The notes beneath the pieces are model-generated. The model was not told the origin of the DNA. It was given only the letters and a program-made list of their open reading frames with translations, and made no database searches. DNA of 64,000 nt, taken from positions 236,001 through 300,000 of the forward strand of contig NW_027331239.1 of NCBI RefSeq assembly GCF_022965805.1, given 5' to 3'. Below, one piece after another: positions 1 through 10,212 of the stretch; the first letter of the stretch is position 1, and each line of letters begins with the position of its first letter. Source of the stretch: Primulina eburnea (lineage: Eukaryota > Streptophyta > Magnoliopsida > Lamiales > Gesneriaceae). The position numbers and the translations under genes are program-made.

Positions 1-1
1 G

Positions 2-2911
2 AGCCCAGCATTGGCAGATCTGCCAGTGGTTTGCGAGTTTGCAGATGTTTTTCCTGATGAGATACCAGGGTTGCCTCCAGTTCGAGAGGTTGATTTCAGC
101 ATAGATCTTATGCCCGGTTCTGTTCCTATTTCGAGAGCTCCATATAGGATGGCACCGATAGAGCTGAAAGAGTTGAAAGCACAGTTGGAGGATCTTCTGT
201 CCAAGGGATATATCAGACCCAGTGTATCACCTTGGGGTGCTCCGGTGCTTTTTGTTAGAAAGAAAGATGGTTCGATGCGACTGTGTATTGATTATAGGCA
301 GTTGAACAAGGCGACCGTGAAGAACAAGTATCCGTTGCCTCGCATCGACGATCTTTTTGATCAATTACAGGGATCTTCGGTATATTCGAAGATTGATTTG
401 AGATCAGGGTATCATCAACTTAGAGATAGAGATGTTGATATTCCGAAGACTGCATTCCGAACCAGGTATGGACACTACGAGTTTGTTGTTATGCCTTTCG
501 GTTTGACGAATGCACCTGCGGTGTTTATGAGTCTGATGAACCGCATTTTTCAGAGATATTTAGATGATTTTGTGATTGTATTTATCGACGACATTTTGGT
601 GTATTCGAAGAGTTTGACTGAGCATGCAGATCACCTGAGAATTGTGCTGAAGACTTTGCGACAGGAGCAGTTGTATGCTAAACTGTCCAAGTGTGAATTC
701 TGGTTGCGACAGGTTGTCTTCTTAGGGCACATTATATCTGGAGATGGTATTGCGGTAGATCCGAGTAAAGTTGAGGCTGTGATCAGTTGGCCGAGACCGA
801 CTTCTGTGCCAGAGATACGCAGTTTCATGGGTCTAGCCGGGTATTATCGACGTTTTATTCGAGATTTCTCCAGTATAGCGAAGCCTATTACCCAGTTAAC
901 ACAGAAGAACATGCCATTTGTGTGGTCAGAAGAGTGTGAGAGCAGTTTTGTTGAGCTGAAGAAGAGGCTGACTAGTGCGCCTGTCTTGACGATTCCATCA
1001 GATACAGGTGAGTTCGTTGTATATTGTGATGCATCTCACAGAGGGCTTGGATGTGTTCTTATGCAGCAAGGACACGTGATAGCATACGCCTCTAGACAGC
1101 TGAAGCCGCACGAGACCCGTTATCCGATTCATGACCTTGAATTGGCGGCGATTGTGTTTGCACTTAAGATCTGGCGTCATTATCTGTATGGCGAGAAATT
1201 TGAGATTTATTCCGATCATAAGAGCCTGAAATATCTTTTTTCTCAGTCAGAGTTGAATATGAGGCAGCGACGATGGCTTGATCTGCTGAAAGATTTTGAT
1301 TGCGAGATCAAGTACCATCCAGGAAAGTCGAATGCAGCGGCAGACGCCTTGAGTCGAAAGGTATGTTCTTTGTCCTTGTCGACTATAGGTGTATCGAGTT
1401 TAGTAGAAGATTGTTGCTTGTCTGGATTGACATTTGATACAGAGAGTAGACCGTTGCAACTTGCTGCGATTCAGATTGAGCCAGATGTGATTTTGAGGAT
1501 CAAAGAAGCGCAGAGAATTGATCCGAGTGTTCAGAGATCAATTGATATGGTCAGAGCTGGACATATCTCAGAGTATCAGGTCAGAGATTCTGTTCTGTAT
1601 GTGAATAACCGCTTAGTAGTGCCAGAGATTTCAGATTTGAGACGACATATCATGTCGGAGGCACACTGTAGTCGGTTCAGCATTCATCCTGGTGGCAGGA
1701 AGATGTACAATGATTTGAAGACACAATTCTGGTGGAAGCAGATGAAGACAGATATTGCAGAATTTGTGTCTAAATGTCTGAATTGCCAACAGGTGAAGGC
1801 AGAAAGGAAGAAACCCGGAGGTCTACTTCAGAGTTTGTCTGTTCCTGAATGGAAATGGGACCACATTTCCATGGATTTCGTGACGAAGTTACCTCGATCA
1901 TCCCGGGGCTGTGATTCGATTTGGGTCATCATTGACAGATTGACCAAATCTGCCAGTTTCATTCCGTACAGGATGACCTATCGACACGATCAGATGGCCG
2001 AGTTGTATGTCAGAGAGGTCGTCAGATTTCACGGTGTGCCGAAGTCGATCGTATCAGATCGTGATCCACGATTCACTTCTCACTTTTGGCACAGCTTGCA
2101 GCAGGCTTTGGGTACGACTTTACACCTGAGCACTGCTTATCATCCCCAGACGGACGGACAGTCAGAGCGGACTATCCAGACTTTAGAGGATATGCTGAGA
2201 GCTGTAGTACTAGATTTTGGTACTAGTTGGCAAGATTCATTGCCGTTGTGTGAGTTTTCATACAACAACAGCTATCAGACGAGCATAGAGATGGCACCGT
2301 TCGAAGCTTTATACGGAAAGAAGTGCAGATCTCCGTTGTACTGGGATGATATTTCTGAGGTACCAGAATTGGGGCCTGATATGATTCGTGAGATGACAGA
2401 AAAAGTGAAGATCATTCAGAAACGAATGAAGACGGCACAGGATAGGCAAGCGAAGTACGCCAATATTAGACGCAGACCGTTAGTATTCGAACAGGGAGAC
2501 AGAGTATTTCTGAAGATTTCACCTTTCAGAGGCGTTGTCAGATTTGGCAAGCGAGGAAAGTTGTCTCCTAGATACATCGGTCCGTATGAGATTCTTGAGA
2601 AGATTGGCGATCGAGCTTACAGACTTGCTCTTCCTCCTTCACTGTCAGGTATACATGATGTTTTTCATGTATCGATGTTGCGCAGATACATGCCAGATGA
2701 TTCTCATGTTATTCAACCTGACGAAGCCGAGCTAGATCAGACTTTGAGCTATGTTGAGCGACCGATACAGATTCTTGATCGGAAGGAAAAGAAGCTTAGA
2801 ACCAAGACTATTCCACTGGTGAAGGTTCAATGGAATCGTCATGGCATCGAGGAAGCAACTTGGGAGACAGAGTCTGAGATGAGACAGAGGCATCCCGAGC
2901 TATTTGTATGA
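2..2911 (+). CDS. pol: Gypsy-A Pol (RT, RNase H, integrase, chromodomain-like tail), partial
   Basis: The open frame runs in from the window edge; codons from position 2 already match the linker of the related G3 protein (SPAL), so the first in-frame start-like codon (TTG at 11) is not a true start. About 970 codons are visible. In order they show reverse transcriptase with the FIDDIL active site near codon 192, RNase H with the CDASHRG motif and the catalytic-type ADALSR motif near codon 445, an integrase HHCC zinc finger ([18 protein letters not shown]), and an integrase core with ISMDF, SDRDPRF and TDGQSERT. The C-terminal tail ([19 protein letters not shown]) is chromodomain-like. All catalytic residues I can place are present and there is no internal stop, so this pol could be functional. 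Gag and protease should be fused upstream outside the window. Confidence 0.93.
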   Translation, partial: SPALADLPVVCEFADVFPDEIPGLPPVREVDFSIDLMPGSVPISRAPYRMAPIELKELKAQLEDLLSKGYIRPSVSPWGAPVLFVRKKDGSMRLCIDYRQLNKATVKNKYPLPRIDDLFDQLQGSSVYSKIDLRSGYHQLRDRDVDIPKTAFRTRYGHYEFVVMPFGLTNAPAVFMSLMNRIFQRYLDDFVIVFIDDILVYSKSLTEHADHLRIVLKTLRQEQLYAKLSKCEFWLRQVVFLGHIISGDGIAVDPSKVEAVISWPRPTSVPEIRSFMGLAGYYRRFIRDFSSIAKPITQLTQKNMPFVWSEECESSFVELKKRLTSAPVLTIPSDTGEFVVYCDASHRGLGCVLMQQGHVIAYASRQLKPHETRYPIHDLELAAIVFALKIWRHYLYGEKFEIYSDHKSLKYLFSQSELNMRQRRWLDLLKDFDCEIKYHPGKSNAAADALSRKVCSLSLSTIGVSSLVEDCCLSGLTFDTESRPLQLAAIQIEPDVILRIKEAQRIDPSVQRSIDMVRAGHISEYQVRDSVLYVNNRLVVPEISDLRRHIMSEAHCSRFSIHPGGRKMYNDLKTQFWWKQMKTDIAEFVSKCLNCQQVKAERKKPGGLLQSLSVPEWKWDHISMDFVTKLPRSSRGCDSIWVIIDRLTKSASFIPYRMTYRHDQMAELYVREVVRFHGVPKSIVSDRDPRFTSHFWHSLQQALGTTLHLSTAYHPQTDGQSERTIQTLEDMLRAVVLDFGTSWQDSLPLCEFSYNNSYQTSIEMAPFEALYGKKCRSPLYWDDISEVPELGPDMIREMTEKVKIIQKRMKTAQDRQAKYANIRRRPLVFEQGDRVFLKISPFRGVVRFGKRGKLSPRYIGPYEILEKIGDRAYRLALPPSLSGIHDVFHVSMLRRYMPDDSHVIQPDEAELDQTLSYVERPIQILDRKEKKLRTKTIPLVKVQWNRHGIEEATWETESEMRQRHPELFV

Positions 2912-2997
2912 TGTGAGTTTTCTTTCAGTTCTATTGTCATTTCTTCCTTTACTATGATTGATTAAGTTGTTATGAGTTCGAGGACGAACTCTTGTCT

Positions 2998-3011
2998 AAG
3001 AGGGGGAGAAA
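2998..3011 (+). other. Polypurine tract of E1
   Basis: The purine run AAGAGGGGGAGAAA sits directly before the LTR start TGTAAGG and would prime plus-strand DNA synthesis. The same tract with small changes precedes the 3' LTRs of E2 (10038-10051) and G3 (22074-22086). In all three it follows a conserved GTTCGAGGACGAACT palindrome, which suggests both are kept together. Confidence 0.85.
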
Positions 3012-3110
3012 TGTAAGGCTCGAGAATTATCCGTGTCATCGATGTGAGGGTTGAAGAGGATTATGCATGACATGAAAAATGTGAGTTTGAGTAAGCATGG
3101 CCGAGACAAG

Positions 3111-3344
3111 ACCGCACCTGCGGTATTAACATCACCGCACCCGCGGTGTAAAGATAGAAAAAAAAAATGAATGAGTTTTGTGCGAACAGACACCGCACCC
3201 GCGGTGATAGCGTGACCGCCCCCGCGGTGTGAGACCGCACCCGCGGTTATGTAAGGACCGCACCCGCGGTCATAGTGTTGCAATTTTTGGTGAATTCGCC
3301 GTGAGCATAGCGCACCCGCGCTCTTGAGACACCGCACCCGCGGT
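3111..3344 (+). repeat. U3 array of eight 14-bp GC-rich palindromes (gypsy-A)
   Basis: Eight copies of ACCGCACCCGCGGT or close variants start at 3111, 3134, 3192, 3215, 3234, 3257, 3309 and 3331. Most are imperfect palindromes; the 3309 copy is AGCGCACCCGCGCT, where both flanks change together. They lie just upstream of the TATA-like sequence, where an LTR carries its enhancer, so binding sites for a regulatory protein are a reasonable inference. The same motif occurs in gypsy-B LTRs (10213-10440) and in the inverted G4 LTR (about 38596-38822). Confidence 0.8.
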
Positions 3345-3395
3345 CTGCATGCGAAATTGCCACCTTCGATTTTGGTCTTGACACATGGCATGAGG

Positions 3396-3404
3396 TATAT
3401 ATAT
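3396..3404 (+). promoter_or_regulatory. TATA-like box in E1 LTR
   Basis: TATATATAT lies about 50 bp downstream of the palindrome array in an otherwise mixed-composition stretch, the expected place for the U3 promoter. The start of R was not determined. Confidence 0.5.
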
Positions 3405-4251
3405 GTTATGTTGACACATCACTCCTTCATTCTTCAGAATTCAGAACCGAGAGCTCCCAAGAAATCCTTCAAGTTTCTTCATGCTAAAAAGTAGAATTAT
3501 GCAAGAGTTGTTCATCCGATTTTAATTCCGAGGTAAGATTTGTGTTCCTTGCATTGAAGGCTACAAAGTGACGTAAGTTTGATATAATTCCAGCATGATT
3601 CAGATTGTGGATGTTGGGGAACTTATGATTTTGTTGCGAATATGTGTTCTTGATATGCTAAGCATCGTACAAACGTAAACGGATTGAATTACGGATGTCG
3701 TATGCTATAGGTTCAATTTTCCAGCATGTATTATGTGAAGATTTTGCAGAATTTGGTATACATGTTTGTATTGGATGAGATTATGAGTTATTGAGATTGA
3801 TTATGATATTGTTATGTTGAGATTGAGTTGGCCGGTATTGAGAAATAAGCCGTTATGCCGTTGAATTGTATTGAAATCAGTTACAGATTTGTACATTGAG
3901 TTAGTTGAGATGCTTGTTGATAGAGTGTGTCTACACATTGCCATTTCAGATTATATTGGTTATTGTGAACTCGAGACTTCGACTGCGACACCGACGATTC
4001 GACAAGAAAGGTATAATTCATGTGGTCACGGGATTGCACAACTCGATTCAGATTTGATACGAGTTTCCCTAAATCACATACTAGATTGTTATTACATTGA
4101 TTATGTAATGCCTTATTTATTGATTTATATTCGAGTCTTGAGATAGGAGATATTGGCAGATTTGCCAAAACTAGACGTTTCGGTGTATCGTCGCATAGTA
4201 GTAGATTTGCTCTATGTGTAGACCCTCGATACAGAGTTGACCGAAGTCTAG

Positions 4252-4306
4252 GAATAAGACGTACCGTTGCCCCGAGTGGTTGGGTAGGTGACAGACCGTC
4301 TTATTC
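4252..4306 (+). other. Conserved LTR stem GAATAAGACG / CGTCTTATTC (E1)
   Basis: GAATAAGACG (4252-4261) can pair with CGTCTTATTC (4297-4306), a perfect 10-bp stem with a loop of about 35 nt that contains GGTAGGTGACAGA. The same arrangement is found in gypsy-B (5731-5789 and 11538-11596), gypsy-C (16681-16735 and 23095-23149) and inverted in G4 (37641-37695), although the flanking LTR sequence differs. Conservation of both arms suggests a structural or regulatory role in the transcript; the role is unknown. Confidence 0.6.
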
Positions 4307-4493
4307 ACACCGGGATCCCTAGATTAGAAAAGAGTCGAGTCAAGATTTGAATTGTCGAATACAGATTTGTATTCTACTACATGTTTAGATGTATATTCAT
4401 GTTACTTGATTTATGTTATGCATTGTACATGATTTATTACATTGCATGCATCCATGTTTTATACTGGGATATGTTCTCACCGGAGTTATCCGG

Positions 4494-4527
4494 CTGTTGT
4501 CGTGTCTGTATGTGTGCATGGCAACAG
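4494..4527 (+). other. Conserved LTR hairpin with covarying stem (E1)
   Basis: CTGTTGTCGTG (4494-4504) can pair with CATGGCAACAG (4517-4527) over 11 positions with two G-U pairs. In gypsy-C the arms are CTGTTGTTATG (16901-16911) and CATAACAACAG (16924-16934), a perfect 11-bp stem. The eighth pair is C-G in families A and B and T-A in family C, a compensatory change. A small CCGGA/TCCGG hairpin precedes it. In family B the arms are at 6093-6103 and 6117-6127 with one mismatch. Confidence 0.6.
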
Positions 4528-4834
4528 GTGGGACAGGATCGGGGTCACGAGCTAGATGAGAGATGATGATAGCGTGGAGATCTCGGGCATTGCAGATTAC
4601 TAGTGTTTTCTTATGGAACTTGTACTACTTATGTTTAGAGTTGTCATTTGAACACTAGTGAATGTTTGTACGAACAGACTTGTATGTACATTACGTTGTT
4701 TAATTTCTATCGAGATATGTTATGCTTTAGTTAATACATTTGAATTAAAGTTAAAAGCAAAATTTTGACCCACATTTTCGAACAAAGATCCAATTAAATC
4801 CCAAAAGAGTAGAGTTAGAGCCCGGGTCCCCACA

Positions 4835-6426
4835 CACAAGGACGTAAGTTTCGTTACATTTTGCGATGTTTTGAAATTAGGATGTTGTCAGAACTGAATA
4901 TGATTCAGATATGGTGTTTCTGCTGTAGTAATCATTGTATAATCGAAGACAGATTGAATAATAGATTGGTTATACAATTGTTATGATTTTCAGAAGATAT
5001 TGATTGAGATTAAACACTAGATTTGTATTGTTCTTGATTGAAGAATAGAGAGATGATTATTCTTGTATGTCTGGATAGATTATTCAGTAGATATGTGAAG
5101 TCAGATCGAAGAAAGAATACCGTATGTCTGTGTTTTGTATTTCATCATCTCTGAAGATGTATTTGTTAGATATTCATAAGCTGGAAACAGATTGATCAGA
5201 TTCAGATATGATTTCGATTAGATTGTGATATTATTGATATGACTCAGATTGTATCTTGTTCAGACATTGATCAGATTGTATACTGAATTGAGTATTGATT
5301 AGAACAGATTGTGAATTGAGTTACACATTGATACAGTGTATTTATATTGTCATTTCAGATCGGATATGGACAGACTAGACTTCAAGACTTCGTCTTCCTT
5401 AGACGGGGACGACAAAGGTATAATTCATGTGATATTCGGGAAGAACCAACTCAATTGAGATCACCATTTGAGTTGCCCAATAAATCACATACTATGTTCT
5501 TGTTTATATATTTGTTTATAGAACTTGTATTCAAATCTTGCTATGCTTTGTTTACAGATCATGTTACATTGCATTAAGATGATTATGCTTGTTTCCAGAT
5601 TGTGTATTCATGCATTAAGATAGGAAAGTCTGCGAGATCATCCAGACTTCTAGATGTTCGGCGATATCTCAGCTTAGGGGAAGATCACCGCCCCTTTGTA
5701 GACGTGGATACAGATCAGGCCGAAGTCTAGGAATAAGACGGACAACACCTCGATTGGGAGGGTAGGTGACAGACAGTGTCGTCTTATTCATCCCTGGATC
5801 CCTAGAGTTCCAGATCGAGTCGAGTCTAGACATGATTTGATTAGGACTTCATGCTTATAGGGATGTGGCTCCTAGACCATGGGACCCATCGTTATTGCTT
5901 TCAGTGGTGCTAGCATGTTTTATGATTTAAATTGTTTATATGCATGTTTATCTGATTTGAGTTGCATGCTTAAGTTCATAGATTATGAAATATATTGTGT
6001 TTATACATGATCGCATGTTTTATGAATTAGTTTGTGTATATACATGCTTACCATGTTTTATACTGGGATTTATTCTCACCGGAGTTATCCGGCTGTTGTC
6101 TTGTTTTGTATGTGTGCATGACAACAGGTGGGGCTGGATCAGGGTCGAGGTGACGATGAGAGAAGACGAGTTAGCGTGGTGATTCCGGACTTGTAGCAGA
6201 CTTGGTTTATTATTTGAATTTAGTAATTGAACCTTAGACTTAAGTTGTACACTATTGTACTTTTCTACTGAACTGTAGTTTTTATATAGAGATGGATATT
6301 GTTTAGATTACATTACCTTCCGCAGTTACATTTTAAAAAGAAAAATTTTTAGACCCTGTTTTATCTTAATTGATAATTAAATCCCAAAGATGATTAAGCA
6401 GAAAGATCAGCGTCCGGGTCCCCACA
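4835..6426 (+). repeat. 5' LTR remnant of E2 (gypsy-B)
   Basis: This matches 10642-12232 of the 3' LTR almost base for base and ends CCCCACA. The first ~590 bp (equivalent to 10052-10641, including the U3 palindromes and TATA box) are absent and replaced by the E1 LTR end. The conserved LTR stem (5731-5789) and the covarying hairpin (6093-6127) are present. Confidence 0.9.
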
Positions 6427-6471
6427 ACAGTCCTGGGCATGCCATGCAACCTAACGACCCTGTTTTATCTT
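6427..6471 (+). other. Patchwork in place of the E2 primer-binding site
   Basis: In G3 and G4 the LTR end is followed by ACAGG and the tRNA-Met-type primer site TGGTATCAGAGC. Here the LTR is followed by about 30 bp that match the integrase-derived array (AGTCCTGGGCATGCCATGCA, then ACCTAACGAC; one mismatch to the array seen at 12235 onward). Then come 16 bp identical to the LTR's own GACCCTGTTTTATCTT (6352-6367), and then ordinary leader. No primer site remains. The same array phase abuts the 3' LTR at 12233, which suggests a conversion or template-switch event copied an LTR-array junction into the 5' side. Confidence 0.75.
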
Positions 6472-6710
6472 TATTGCTTTCCCTATTACATGTTGTTTGT
6501 TATCTGAGTTGATTGCAGCATGTAATTAATAAGCCTGAATCAGAACCGAGTCTGGATCAAAGGTATATAATCAGAGGAGGGCTGAGACAGATTATACAGA
6601 TTGTGTATTGATTTGTTTGACATTCAGATATACCGCCTCGGAGATTTCCAGAAAGGGGTAGTACTTCGTCTGAACAGCTAGATGCATCAGAAGTTCAGCT
6701 AGAAGAAAAG
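6472..6710 (+). other. E2 leader with lost ancestral gag start
   Basis: The leader matches those of G3 (17300-17453) and G4 (inverted, 36862-37020). At 6630-6632 the position of the ATG that starts Gag in G3 reads ATA. The codons from there to 6710 stay open and still resemble the Gag N-terminus (PPRR, GSTS), so the start was lost by a point change and initiation probably moved to 6711. Confidence 0.7.
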
Positions 6711-7583
6711 ATGAAAGAATTTGAATTATTACAGCCGCCGATTCTGAATGGTACCGAGACATCTGAAGATTGTCAGAACTGGTTTGATGATATAGAAATT
6801 TTGTTCGATTTACTTGACGGTACAGATGAACAGAGAGTTAAAATGGTGCCTTACCAGTTACGAGAAGCCGCCAGGAGTTGGTGGATTACCAGTACAAGAA
6901 TGTGGGCACAGAGAGGTACAGTGATGTCGTGGGAAATATTCAGAACTGAATTCTATCGAAGATTTTTCTCAGCTTCATATCGAGAGGACAAGAAATTAGA
7001 GTTTGAGAATTTGAGCCAAGAGCAGCTAAATATTTACGCATATATTGCTAAATTCTCGACTCTAATGCGTTTTGCTCCTCATTTAGCTGGAAATGATGAA
7101 GCTATAGTAAATCAATTCATCAGAGGGTTGAATTCAGAGGTAGTTGCATTCATGAATTTGCAACGACCCTACCATTTTGCTGATATCCTGAGTAGAGCGA
7201 AGAGAGCGGAGGCGAGTCTGATTAGACAATTGACAAGGTTGTGTGTGAAGCCACCCCAGACACAGCAATCCCCTCTTCGATATGGTCACGGTGGTACGAG
7301 TGGGAAGCAAGATGCGCTGAAAACTCGAAAGAAGCCATTTAAGAAGTTGGGAAGTGGTTCCTCTAGCTCCAGTGGTTCTAGCCCGAGTTATGTTGGCGTG
7401 TATTGCAGCACTTGCGGAGAAAGACATCCCACGGAGCTATGCCAGGGAGTTACTGGTAGTTGTCGTATCTGTCGACAGCCGGGGCACTTTGCTAGAGTTT
7501 GTCCCCAGAGAGGTTCCCGAAGATTTCAGGGAGCAGGACCATCTGGATATGGTGATCGAAGAACAGCCCCAGGAGACACTTGA
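6711..7583 (+). CDS. gag: Gypsy-B Gag (capsid and zinc-knuckle nucleocapsid)
   Basis: A 290-aa open frame encoding the structural Gag that packages the element RNA. Residues ~5-150 are the retrotransposon Gag (capsid-like) domain, recognisable from FDDIEILFD, ARSWW, FRTEFYRRFF and QFIRGLN, which align with G3 Gag. A basic, Ser-rich stretch follows, then two cysteine-histidine motifs: CSTCGERHPTELC and a classic CCHC knuckle [14 protein letters not shown] (about residues 248-261). The ancestral start at 6630 is lost, so the usable start is 6711 and about 27 N-terminal residues are missing compared with G3. The frame ends at 7583, where G3 continues into protease. An open gag beside a ruined pol suggests selection on Gag or recent origin from a gag-only lineage. 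Confidence 0.85.
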   Translation: MKEFELLQPPILNGTETSEDCQNWFDDIEILFDLLDGTDEQRVKMVPYQLREAARSWWITSTRMWAQRGTVMSWEIFRTEFYRRFFSASYREDKKLEFENLSQEQLNIYAYIAKFSTLMRFAPHLAGNDEAIVNQFIRGLNSEVVAFMNLQRPYHFADILSRAKRAEASLIRQLTRLCVKPPQTQQSPLRYGHGGTSGKQDALKTRKKPFKKLGSGSSSSSGSSPSYVGVYCSTCGERHPTELCQGVTGSCRICRQPGHFARVCPQRGSRRFQGAGPSGYGDRRTAPGDT

Positions 7584-9957
7584 TGATATAGTGACAGGTA
7601 CTGTTACTCTATGATTATGTTGCATATGTATTGATGTATACTAATGCATTCATTATGAGTACCTTTGACAGAACTGCATTGATATTTGTACTGTAGTATT
7701 GATTCCTGTATTCTGGGAAAAGAAAGATAGATATCAGAGATTTCTGTGAAATATCATAAACTACAGTAAGATAAGAATGAGATCGAGTTAGATTAGGAGG
7801 TACTTGTGTTTCAGATTTGATTGCATTATTGATAATAATATGCTAAACAAGTACAGAACTCGAGTATAAGATTTAGACCAGATATGGCTGATGCGTGCAG
7901 ATTTCATGATAAGGATTCTAGAGTTAGAATTCCTGTAATATTTAGATTGTATATGACCCGATTAGTACAGAAAGGAGCAGATTGCATCCTTATGTATTCA
8001 GTAGATCCACTGAAATCGAGTTTAGTATTGACAGATTGGTCAATATTATACAAGTTGGCTGATGTTTGCCTAGATCAGATTTCAGGATTGTGTTATATCA
8101 GAAAGATAGAGTTCAGAATTGAATTGAGATCTGGCATTGTTTGTATAGTAGATTTAGTACAGAATGGTATTGACTATACAGAATGATACAAAATGAATTG
8201 AAGGAATATTTGAAAGATCATACTAAATATTCTGAGAATTATGATTCTTGTATACAGAAATTGTTCAGATATGTATTTTGGTTGAAACAGATTGTATTCA
8301 GAATATGTGATATCTGCAGTTTGTATATCGATTTATTTGTACAGTTGAGAAAGAAATCAGTGACTGTAACTGACACAGGTAACAGATATATCAGAATTAG
8401 CAGAAATGTCAGAAAGTCAGAATCGCTGAGTTTTACAGATTTTCTTATTCTCTGATCTCCTTATTATATTATATCTGCTTACGTATTGTGCTTGCTCTAA
8501 ATCAGTATTTGATACATCTGATATTGTTGAGAGCATATTCTATTTGCAGATGAGATATGACAGATGATTTAGGCACTGTGAAGATTGATCAGTAGTCAGA
8601 ATCATCAGTGTTGCTGCAATCGTTGTTTTATGAGTACTAGATCTGTATAGGTTTTTTCTATTCTGAATCTGATGTAATATTCCTGTTATTGTGAATCAGT
8701 GTTTGATACCGATTAGTGTAAACAGTCAGACATGTGATCAGAATGTTCAGAATTTGTTTGTAATAATCAGAACAGAGCATCAGTCAGAATAACAGATATT
8801 TGATTTTGTGTTATATGGGACTGATTATGTTATGATATCAGAATGTTTCAGAATTGGTTACAGATTTTGATATTGATAGTCAGAGCTGAATACCAGGTAG
8901 GTATTTCTTACTTAATTTATGTTATTCACTGATTTGTTTATACATGATGGTTCGACTCTGAATTCACAGATACCGTCAGAACCGAACAGTTATGGATTCA
9001 GTTTTATTCAGATAGTTGTGAATGTACGTTATTCGAACAGATAGTGGTGATATAGACAGATCAGATCAGTTGTCACAGAATTTGTACAGAAATGTTGGCA
9101 AAAAATTGTACTGATAAGTCGGAATTGCTAACAGAAGAAGCCAGAAAGATAGAAATCAGAAGATTATTACAGAATTTGTACATTTCTGAATAGAAATGGG
9201 AGTACATTTCTATGGGTTTCGTAATGACATTACAACCCTTTTTCCTTAGATTTTGATATGATATGATTATGATTGACAGATTTCTCAATCTATATCTATC
9301 AGTTTGTACCAGATTACGTACAAACAGAACTAGATGACATAGATCGATGTCAAAGAAATAATCAGATAGATTAGAATATTGAATAAGATGATATCAGATT
9401 GTGTTTTTGATGGAGTTGTACTTGTGATAAATTATATCATAAGCTCTCTTGTGCAGATTTATTACAGATTGGCAGGTAGTTAGAGAGATTGACAGACAGT
9501 CAGAATGTACTAGCCAGATATTGGAAGATATCCAGAGAGTGGTAGTGCTGGATGCTAGCACTAGTTGACATAAAGTTTTGTTACCTTATGGGTGATTGTG
9601 TGGTGATAGCTATCAAAAGAGTACTGAGATAGTTACAGATGACACATTGTACAGTAAGTGCTACAGAGTCCGTATAAAGAAGATTCAGATAGGAATAAAG
9701 ATAACTCAGAAATGACAGATTTGATAAACCAACGTCAGATGATGATGCTTGGTATTGAGAGTGGAAGATTGAATATATCCTTGATTGGGATAAACAGGTT
9801 GAACAATGACTGTTGGTATTGGTTACTGAACTGTAATTGGTTTATACAGATGTTGTATAACCAGCATGGCAAGATTGATTCGGTCAGAGTTGGTTTAAGA
9901 AATATTATGATAGGATACTTCATGAATTCTTGTTCCAGACTGGAATCAGAGAGTTGA
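7584..9957 (+). pseudogene. Decayed protease/pol remnant of E2
   Basis: No long frame survives. Patches still align with G3 pol in order: 7866-8050 matches the protease-RT linker (G3 about 18935-19100), 9180-9250 matches the integrase start (the region around [10 protein letters not shown] in relatives), and 9470-9570 matches the integrase segment after the catalytic Glu. Between them the sequence is AT-rich, full of CAGAT/CAGAA-like words and too diverged to assign by eye. The span is about 1 kb shorter than the matching part of G3, so deletions as well as substitutions have occurred. Open frames of 60-104 aa here (for example 7884-8186 and 9658-9957) are fragments. Confidence 0.75.
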
Positions 9958-10037
9958 GTTCGAGTTTAACTCTAGTATACATTTCTTCTCGTACAGCTGA
10001 ATTGATTACTTGAGAGTTCGAGGACGAACTCAGATCT

Positions 10038-10051
10038 AAGAGGGGGAGAAA
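10038..10051 (+). other. Polypurine tract of E2
   Basis: AAGAGGGGGAGAAA directly before the LTR start TGTAATGCC, preceded by GTTCGAGGACGAACT as in E1. It is intact, so the element keeps its 3' cis signals although the 5' primer site is lost. Confidence 0.85.
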
Positions 10052-10212
10052 TGTAATGCCCGGGAATTATAGGATTGTTGAACCAAGATTATTAATCTTC
10101 ATTAACGGGAGACTCGGAAGATACGAGAATGCATGACATGCAATGAGGGAAGGAAAGACTTGAGAAACCAGGTGTGGCATGATCAGAAAACTAGAATTTA
10201 GAAGTTTGCACA

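Larger units (their letters stand above)
1..4834 (+). mobile_element. Gypsy-A element E1 (Tekay/Del-like), 5' truncated by window edge
   Basis: This is the 3' part of a Ty3/gypsy LTR retrotransposon: pol from the protease-RT linker to the chromodomain-like tail, a short untranslated stretch, a polypurine tract and a complete 3' LTR. The 5' LTR, gag and protease lie left of the window. The order RT, RNase H, integrase, chromodomain-like end is that of chromoviruses, and the motifs resemble the Tekay/Del lineage. The LTR starts TGTAAGGCTCGAG and ends CCCCACA. It is followed directly by sequence that matches an internal position (10642 onward) of the E2 LTR. I infer that E1 is inserted in the E2 5' LTR, with CACAA (4835-4839) as the expected 5-bp target duplication. 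Confidence 0.9.
3012..4834 (+). repeat. 3' LTR of E1 (gypsy-A), 1823 bp
   Basis: The LTR begins TGTAAGGCTCGAG right after the polypurine tract and ends GGGTCCCCACA. A second LTR of the family, inverted, lies at 37102-38920 (1819 bp, element G4), which confirms both ends. Inside it are a U3 array of GC-rich palindromes (3111-3344), a TATA-like run (3396-3404) and two potential RNA hairpins (4252-4306 and 4494-4527) that are shared with the other gypsy families here. Short open frames inside it (for example 3871-4146 and 4381-4566) have no recognisable product. Confidence 0.92.

Noticed and set aside
8183..8455. 90-aa frame in the E2 interior, considered as an extra gene
   Set aside because: It falls in decayed pol between patches that align with G3 and has AT-rich, low-complexity content with no recognised motif.
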